Source: Streptomyces vilmorinianum
GTDB taxonomy: Bacteria; Actinomycetota; Actinomycetes; Streptomycetales; Streptomycetaceae
DNA: 64,000 nucleotides
Reading direction: 5' to 3'
Assembly (NCBI RefSeq): GCF_005517195.1
Contig: NZ_CP040244.1
Location: 4,668,001 to 4,732,000 of the forward strand
Positions within the stretch are counted from its first letter, which is position 1. Every line of letters starts with the position of its first letter. Both the position numbers and the translations under genes were made by a program. The notes under the pieces were generated by a model that ran no database searches, was not told the DNA's origin, and saw nothing but the letters and a program-made list of their open reading frames with translations. Below, in pieces: positions 58,959-64,000 of this stretch.

Positions 58959-60973
58959 CGAAGGCTCCCGGGGATCGGGTGGTCCGAGCGCGGCTGCCCG
59001 ACGCCCGTGAGAGTCTGTCCCGTCGGCGCCGCCGGGCGCGCCACGCCCGGGCCGGTCGTCGCCCGTACGAAGGCATCGGCCCCGCCGACCAGGGCAAGCC
59101 GCGCCGACGTACGGGCCAGGTCGAGGGTGATCGTCGGCCTGGTCGACGGAGGATCGAGGAGATCCTTGTCCGTGCCGCCGACGATCAGCGCGAGCCGGTG
59201 GCCGGCCGGCACGACATGGTCGGTGGCGGCCAGCTTCAGCGTGATCGTGTACGCCGTGCCGGGGGTCAGCGGCCGGCCCTTCCTCGGGTCGGCCCAGGTC
59301 CCGAGATCCGCCCAGCCGCGGCTGACGACGGTGTAGTCGACGTCCGCCGTGCGGGCCTTGGTCTCCTTGAAGCAGGCGCTGTCGCCGCTCGTGCTCGCGC
59401 CCCAGCAGCTCCGCTCGGTGAGGGTGGTGATGCCCTCGCCGGCTGCCGCGTAGTCCCGGATGGTGTCCGGCCCGAGGTCGACGAGTACGGCGGTCAGATG
59501 CGCCGTCGCGGTTGTCGAGGTGGCGGTCACGGTCACCCGGGAGGATCCGGAGATCCGCAGGTCACGGGTGAGCGGCCGGGTGACGAACCCGGCCTTGGCG
59601 GGTGTCGTCTCGTCGATCCGCGCGGCCCAGTCGGTCTCGCCCAGGCCCGGGTCGTCGGTGAAGGTCTCCGTGGCGCCGGGTGCGGCGGGGGCGCGGCCGA
59701 GAGTGCCGACGCCGGGCGCGGCACCCGTGCCGGGCCGCAGGGTGGTGGGCTCGGTGGTGGTCGGCGGCCAGACCCGGTCGGTGGTCCAGCGGTCCGGGGC
59801 ACGCTCGATGTCGGCCATCGGCTCACGGTCGATGCCGTTGTCGTAGCCGAGCAGGTAGTGGTCGAACCAGCGGTGCAGGGTGCGGACCCAGTCGGCGCGC
59901 CGGAAGTCGAAGGGGTCGACGTGGCCGGTCTGGGAGAGCCAGATCTTGCGCTCGACGCCCTGGGCGGCTGGGGTTCCCCCTACGTCAGTAAGGGGAGCGT
60001 CCCACCACTGGCCGAACTGGTTGGCGCGGACGTTGAGGTCCTGCTGCCCGTGCACGACGAAGACGCTGGCCTTCACCTTCCCGGCGTCCGGCACGTGGTT
60101 CCGCTCGCTCCAGGCAGGGGTCCAGTCGCCGCTGTACGGGGTGGTGGCCCTGATGCGCTCCTGGACGGCGCCGCAACGGGCCTTCGCCTCGGGGCTGTTG
60201 ACATAGCTGGAGAGCCAGGTGGGGTTGGCGTCGTAGAGCGGGGCGCCCTGGGAGTGGAAGTAGTCGTACCAGGAGGAGATCGCGCCGATCGGCACGATCG
60301 TCTCAAGACCGTCGACCCCGGTGGCGGCCACGCCGTTGGCGACGGTGCCGTCCCAGCTCTTGCCGATCATGCCGACCTTGCCGGTGGACCAGGTGGTGGC
60401 CCGGGCCCGTTCGGATCCGGTACGGGTGGTCCAGCCGCGCGCCCGGCCGTTCAGCCAGTCGACGACGGCCTTGGCGGACTGGACGTCGGAGCGGCCGCCC
60501 ACGTCGTCGCAGCCGTCGGAGCGGCTGGTGCCGGCGAGGTCGACGGCGACGAACGCGTAGCCGCGCGGGACGAAGTAGTTGTCGTAGAAGAGCGGGAACT
60601 GGACGGGGTTCCCGGCGGCGTCATAGGTCTTCTTCTGGCCTTCGTTGCCCCGCCCGCAGCAGGCGTAATAGGGGCTTGCGTCCATGATGACCGGGATCTT
60701 CCGGCCGGCGGCGGCGCTCTCGCGCGGCCGGACGATGTCGACGGCGACCCGGTCGGTGCGGCCGTCGCCGTCGCCGTCGAGTCCGGTGTCCACCCAGACG
60801 GACTCGCGGATCGCGTCGGCGTAGGAGTGGACGGGCTGCGACTCCCCTGGCCCGGCGTCCGCTCGGGCGCCGGTGGGCGAGACGAGCGCGGTCATCAGGG
60901 CGGCCGTGGCGGCCGCCACCAGGGTTCTGCACGACAGACGGACTCTGCGGGTTCTCCGCACAGGTATCGGCAT
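58955..60973 (-). CDS. Secreted Xaa-Pro dipeptidyl-peptidase (S15/CocE-NonD)
   Basis: 672 residues. Signal peptide ([22 protein letters not shown]). Alpha/beta-hydrolase triad: Ser in [14 protein letters not shown], Asp in VHGQQDLNV, His in QTGHVDPF; then a C-terminal jelly-roll (X-Pro_C). [20 protein letters not shown] is typical of actinobacterial Xaa-Pro peptidases. Cuts dipeptides with proline in position two, outside the cell. First gene of a coupled pair with the M14 carboxypeptidase, suggesting joint peptide degradation. Confidence 0.93.
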   Translation of the reverse strand: MPIPVRRTRRVRLSCRTLVAAATAALMTALVSPTGARADAGPGESQPVHSYADAIRESVWVDTGLDGDGDGRTDRVAVDIVRPRESAAAGRKIPVIMDASPYYACCGRGNEGQKKTYDAAGNPVQFPLFYDNYFVPRGYAFVAVDLAGTSRSDGCDDVGGRSDVQSAKAVVDWLNGRARGWTTRTGSERARATTWSTGKVGMIGKSWDGTVANGVAATGVDGLETIVPIGAISSWYDYFHSQGAPLYDANPTWLSSYVNSPEAKARCGAVQERIRATTPYSGDWTPAWSERNHVPDAGKVKASVFVVHGQQDLNVRANQFGQWWDAPLTDVGGTPAAQGVERKIWLSQTGHVDPFDFRRADWVRTLHRWFDHYLLGYDNGIDREPMADIERAPDRWTTDRVWPPTTTEPTTLRPGTGAAPGVGTLGRAPAAPGATETFTDDPGLGETDWAARIDETTPAKAGFVTRPLTRDLRISGSSRVTVTATSTTATAHLTAVLVDLGPDTIRDYAAAGEGITTLTERSCWGASTSGDSACFKETKARTADVDYTVVSRGWADLGTWADPRKGRPLTPGTAYTITLKLAATDHVVPAGHRLALIVGGTDKDLLDPPSTRPTITLDLARTSARLALVGGADAFVRATTGPGVARPAAPTGQTLTGVGQPRSDHPIPGSLR

Positions 60974-61164
60974 GGGGCGGAACGTACCCCGGTCAACTCC
61001 CGAGCAAAAGAGTGCAGTCGGGGGCCGGATGGTTCATGACGGCCGAATGGCGATCGTGTGACGGGAGGGCCCATGGACATGACGGTGCGCCGGGGGCCTG
61101 AATAGTGTCGCCACGGACCGACGACCACCCGTGCGTCTGACGCTTCTTCACGTTTGGAGCCCCT

Positions 61165-62709
61165 GTGCACCGCAGATTCCTCGTTCCGAGCGCTCTCGCG
61201 GCCTCCGTCCTGCTGGCGATCCCGGCATCAGCGGCCGACTACGTTCCGGGCGCCCCGGGCATCGGAGATCCGTACTACCCGGCCAGCGGAAACGGCGGAT
61301 ACGACGTCTCCCACTACGACCTGCGGCTGAAGTACCAGCCGGCCACGGACGTCCTGGAGGGTACGGCGACGATCCTCGCCACCACCACGCAGAACCTCTC
61401 GCGCTTCAACCTCGACCTCGGGCTGAAGGCCGGCGAGGTGCGGGTGAACGGCAGGAAGGCGGCGTTCACCACGTCGGGCGAGCAGGAGCTGGAGATCACG
61501 CCGGCCGTCCCGCTGGAGAAGGGCCGTACGGTCTCGGTCGTCGTGCGGTACGCGGGCAAGCCCTCCGAGGTGAGGATCGGCGGCTGGACCGCCTGGCACC
61601 GTACGCCGGACGGCGGTGTCGCCGCCCAGGAGCCGGACTCGGCCGCCTGGTGGTTCCCGTCCAACGACCACCCCTTGGACAAGGCCACGTTCGACGTCTC
61701 CGTCTCCGTGCCGGACGGGACGCAGGCGATCAGCAACGGCGTGCTGCAGTCGCAGTCCTCGCGGCTCGGCTGGACCCGCTACAACTGGCGTTCCAACAAG
61801 CCCCAGGCGACGTATCTGGCCACGCTCGCGGTCGGAAAGTTCGACATCACCACCGGCACGACGGCGAACGGCCTTCCGGTCCTCAACGCGTACAGCAAGG
61901 ATCTCGGCGACAACGCGGGCGCGGCGCGGGCCTCGATCGAGCGCACGGCCGAGGTCGCGGAGTGGCTGGAGGGTGTCTTCGGGCCGTATCCGTTCAACGC
62001 GCTGGGCGGCTACGTCCCCAACGTGACCAGCGGGTACGCGCTGGAGACGCAGACCCGGCCGTTCTACAGCCCGCGGCAGTTCAACAACGGGGCGAACGTG
62101 TCGGTGGTCGTCCACGAGCTGGCGCACCAGTGGTACGGCGACAGCGTCTCGGTCGACAACTGGAAGGACATCTGGGTCAACGAGGGCTTCGCCCGCTACA
62201 GCCAGTGGCTGTGGTCGGAGAAGGAGGGCGAGGGCACGGCCCAGGAGCTCGCGGACTATGTGTACGCCACCCGCGCCGCCGAGGACCCGTTCTGGACGGT
62301 CAAGCCCGGCGACCCGGGCCCGGACAACCAGTTCCACATCGCCGTGTACGACCGGGGCGCGCTGGCGCTCCAGGCGCTGCGCAACGAGATCGGCGACGAG
62401 GACTTCTTCGCCGTCCTGAAGGGCTGGCCGACGGAGTTCGCGTACGGCAATGCACAGGTCGGCGACTTCGTGGCGTACGCGGAGCGGGTCTCGGGCAAGC
62501 CGCTCGCCGCGCTCTTCGACACCTGGCTCTACCAGCCGGTGAAGCCGGCCGTCCCGGCCGCCGCGGAGGCGGGGGTGGCCGCGAGGTCGGCGGCCGCCAC
62601 CCCTGAGTCGGAGTCGGTGCCGGTGCCGGTGCCGGTGCAGCCGAGGTCGTGGAAGAAGATCGCGGAGACGAACACGATCCACGAACACGGGGGTCACGAC
62701 GAGCACTGA
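61165..62709 (+). CDS. Secreted M1-family zinc aminopeptidase
   Basis: 514 residues. Signal peptide with LVPSALAASVLLAIPASA. Zinc site VVHELAHQWYGDSV (HExxH) plus WVNEGFARY (Glu ligand); the exopeptidase-type motif is degenerate. The tail has a V-P repeat and ends HEHGGHDEH, a possible metal-binding end. Releases N-terminal residues from extracellular peptides. GTG 61165 with GGAG upstream. Divergent from the S15/M14 pair, so three secreted peptidases share a promoter region of about 190 bases. Confidence 0.93.
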   Translation: MHRRFLVPSALAASVLLAIPASAADYVPGAPGIGDPYYPASGNGGYDVSHYDLRLKYQPATDVLEGTATILATTTQNLSRFNLDLGLKAGEVRVNGRKAAFTTSGEQELEITPAVPLEKGRTVSVVVRYAGKPSEVRIGGWTAWHRTPDGGVAAQEPDSAAWWFPSNDHPLDKATFDVSVSVPDGTQAISNGVLQSQSSRLGWTRYNWRSNKPQATYLATLAVGKFDITTGTTANGLPVLNAYSKDLGDNAGAARASIERTAEVAEWLEGVFGPYPFNALGGYVPNVTSGYALETQTRPFYSPRQFNNGANVSVVVHELAHQWYGDSVSVDNWKDIWVNEGFARYSQWLWSEKEGEGTAQELADYVYATRAAEDPFWTVKPGDPGPDNQFHIAVYDRGALALQALRNEIGDEDFFAVLKGWPTEFAYGNAQVGDFVAYAERVSGKPLAALFDTWLYQPVKPAVPAAAEAGVAARSAAATPESESVPVPVPVQPRSWKKIAETNTIHEHGGHDEH

Positions 62710-62721
62710 GACCGCGGGTAG

Positions 62722-62754
62722 GCCCCGCCACCGTCCGAGGGGCGGTGGCGGGGC
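62722..62754 (+). terminator. Terminator of the M1 peptidase gene
   Basis: GCCCCGCCACCG pairs perfectly with CGGTGGCGGGGC across a 9-base loop, 12 bases past the stop. It is followed by short GACCGTG-type tandem repeats (62762-62795). Confidence 0.88.
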
Positions 62755-62839
62755 ACGCCCGCCCGTGGACCGTGGACCGTGGGCCGTGGGCCATGGGTAG
62801 GCTCGCCCGCTGTACGGATCCGGACGGCGGGGGTGGACG

Positions 62840-63832
62840 GTGGCAGTGGCGGCGGAGACGGAGCGGTACGGAGACCCGGCGGTGCGGGAGGCCGTAGCCC
62901 AGCGGATCGGCGCCGAGTGGGGGCTCGAACTGCCCGGCTCCTTCTTCCGGTTCCTGGACTTCCTGGCCGTGCTCGGCCCCGCCGAGCAGCGGGCGCTGCG
63001 CGACCTGGATCTCGCGCCGTACGGCGTCATGGACCTCTTCGCGGATCCTTCGGCGCGTCCCCGTGAGGGTCTCGACATCCGGGTGCACGGGCGGTACTAC
63101 CGCGACCCGCCGGAGTTCCTGACCTTTCTGCACGGCGGTTCCGACGGGCTCCACTTCGGGCTCTGGTCCGACGACGGGCGCACCTGCGACGGCGTGGCGT
63201 CGTACCACTCCCACGACGGTGGTGAGATCGAGCGGCGCCACCGCACCCCGCTGGAGGCCGTCCGGGCGCGGATCGAGGCAGCGGAGCGTGACCTCGCGGA
63301 CTACGCGGCCGACGGGGACGCGTACGAGGCCGAGCGGCGCGTGGACCTGGGGCGGCTGCGCGATGCCCTGACCAGGATCGAGACCGGCGAGCGTACGGAG
63401 ACGGGGCTCGCCTGGTCCCAGGCGTACGCGTACCCGCGCCCGGCCGTCGACACCGACCGGATCACGACCCTGGACGGTGCGGGCGCCCTGGTCTCCGGGG
63501 CCACGGCGCTGGACCGTCCCCCGCTGGGCGCCGCCGGCGCGTACCGCTTCGCCACGTTCATGGAAGAGCTCTTCGACGACGCGCAGGCCGTACGGGCAGC
63601 CCGCGACGAGGCCCTTCGGCGGGCCGCGGCGGGCGATCCGGCGGAGGCGCTGGTGCTCGGGCGGGACCTGCACCGCGCCTCGTACGGCCGGGCGGAGCAC
63701 GAGGAGTACGCGCGCGAACTCCTGGCCGTGGCCTACCGGGATCTCGGCCGCCCCGCTCTCGCGAAGATCGCCGAGGCCCATCACCGCCACCGCGCGCTGC
63801 GGGACGTCGACGTGCTGCGACCGGCGCGCTGA
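62840..63832 (+). CDS. HPF1-like ADP-ribosylation family protein
   Basis: 330 residues without signal or membrane segments. R-I-G-A-E-W-G-L-E-L-P-G-S-F-F-R-F near the start, PYGVMDLFADPSAR, YYRDPPEFLTFLHGGSDGLHFGLW and SYHSHDGGEI resemble the actinobacterial ADP-ribosylation family (DUF2228 / HPF1-related), a fold that in animals directs PARP to serine. Its bacterial role is unknown. GTG 62840 is the likely start. The assignment rests on recalled family features and would need a profile search. Confidence 0.65.
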   Translation: MAVAAETERYGDPAVREAVAQRIGAEWGLELPGSFFRFLDFLAVLGPAEQRALRDLDLAPYGVMDLFADPSARPREGLDIRVHGRYYRDPPEFLTFLHGGSDGLHFGLWSDDGRTCDGVASYHSHDGGEIERRHRTPLEAVRARIEAAERDLADYAADGDAYEAERRVDLGRLRDALTRIETGERTETGLAWSQAYAYPRPAVDTDRITTLDGAGALVSGATALDRPPLGAAGAYRFATFMEELFDDAQAVRAARDEALRRAAAGDPAEALVLGRDLHRASYGRAEHEEYARELLAVAYRDLGRPALAKIAEAHHRHRALRDVDVLRPAR

Positions 63833-63847
63833 GCGGCGAGGACGGAC

Positions 63848-63863
63848 GGGAGAGCGCTTTCCC
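63848..63863. promoter_or_regulatory. LacI-type operator candidate
   Basis: GGGAGAGCGCTTTCCC has a perfect AGCGCT core and near-symmetric flanks, the form bound by streptomycete LacI-family sugar regulators (CebR box GGGAGCGCTCCC). It is about 80 bases upstream of the LacI-like gene; autoregulation likely. Confidence 0.55.
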
Positions 63864-63945
63864 GGGACGGTCCCGCCGATCGCGCCACCGGTTACCCTCG
63901 ACGCTGTCAGCACCGTCGTGTCACCGTGTCCGTGGGGAGCCAGCC

Positions 63946-64000
63946 TTGAGCGAGTCGACGACCGGGACGCGCCCGACCCTGGAAGCCGTCGCCGCGCGCG
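63946..64000 (+). CDS. LacI-family transcriptional regulator, 5' end only
   Basis: TTG start with GGGGAG six bases upstream; 18 codons reach the window edge: S-E-S-T-T-G-T-R-P-T-L-E-A-V-A-A-R. P-T-L-E-x-V-A-A-x-A-G-V-S is the usual opening of a LacI HTH, and an AGCGCT palindrome lies upstream. The ligand domain is outside the window. Confidence 0.6.
   Translation, partial: MSESTTGTRPTLEAVAAR

Noticed and set aside
1-64000. tRNA, rRNA or tmRNA genes
   Set aside because: No cloverleaf with a plausible T-loop or rRNA core sequence was noticed; reading by eye cannot exclude one completely.

Overview
The window is chromosomal DNA of an actinobacterium, almost certainly a Streptomyces. It is about 70% GC, with third codon positions nearly always G or C. 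GTG and TTG starts are common, genes are packed with ATGA/GTGA stop-start overlaps, a few genes carry the rare TTA codon, and a complete hopanoid operon is present. From memory, the gene order from about 20.6 kb to 51.4 kb resembles the S. coelicolor SCO6745-SCO6773 interval (SCO6745 family, idi, CDF exporter, surface-polymer cluster, hpn operon, M23 peptidase), read in the same relative order but with local losses.

Region by region. 0-4.3 kb: truncated CvnA-type sensor kinase, then a methyltransferase/NAD-binding-protein pair divergent from a TetR regulator with twin operators. 4.4-17.7 kb: accessory-looking DNA. It holds a secreted phospholipase D-like protein, a secreted beta-trefoil protein with a probable aerolysin-type pore domain facing an HTH-membrane-transglycosylase-like protein (both with an early TTA codon), a YoaK-family protein, an MFS exporter with a SABATH-type carboxyl methyltransferase, a UlaG-like hydrolase with a partial copy 8 kb away, an amino-acid dehydrogenase with a TetR regulator, and a SIMPL protein. 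17.7-19.6 kb: a TnpB element lies between the 3' remnants of two different genes. 19.6-23.8 kb: SGNH hydrolase, LysM-M23 peptidase behind a probable c-di-AMP riboswitch, tyrosine phosphatase, and a small membrane protein with an XRE-cupin regulator.

23.9-35.5 kb: hopanoid operon on the minus strand, in transcription order leader peptide, hpnC, hpnD, hpnE, polyprenyl synthase, shc, hpnG, hpnH, dxs, hpnO. HpnC/D/E turn farnesyl-PP into squalene, Shc cyclises it, HpnH adds adenosyl, HpnG removes adenine and HpnO aminates the ribose-derived chain. Dxs and the nearby idi (46.5 kb) raise isoprenoid precursor supply. The ispG copy usually found in this operon is absent. 36.5-43.6 kb: a tightly overlapping operon (DUF5941 CDP-alcohol transferase, cytidylyltransferase-like protein, glycerol-1-phosphate dehydrogenase-like protein, second CDP-alcohol transferase, GT2, TagGH/Wzm-Wzt exporter) that looks like a route to an exported CDP-polyol-derived surface glycolipid or glycopolymer.

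43.9-64 kb: CDF zinc exporter with a Zur-like box, methyltransferase-GNAT fusion, idi, anti-sigma-type ATPase, enoyl-CoA hydratase relative, DJ-1/GlxA pair, SCO6745-family protein, Tex, an ABC-F/ComB-like/HEAT-like operon, three secreted peptidases, an HPF1-like ADP-ribosylation-family protein, and the start of a LacI-family regulator. No rRNA, tRNA or CRISPR array was seen.
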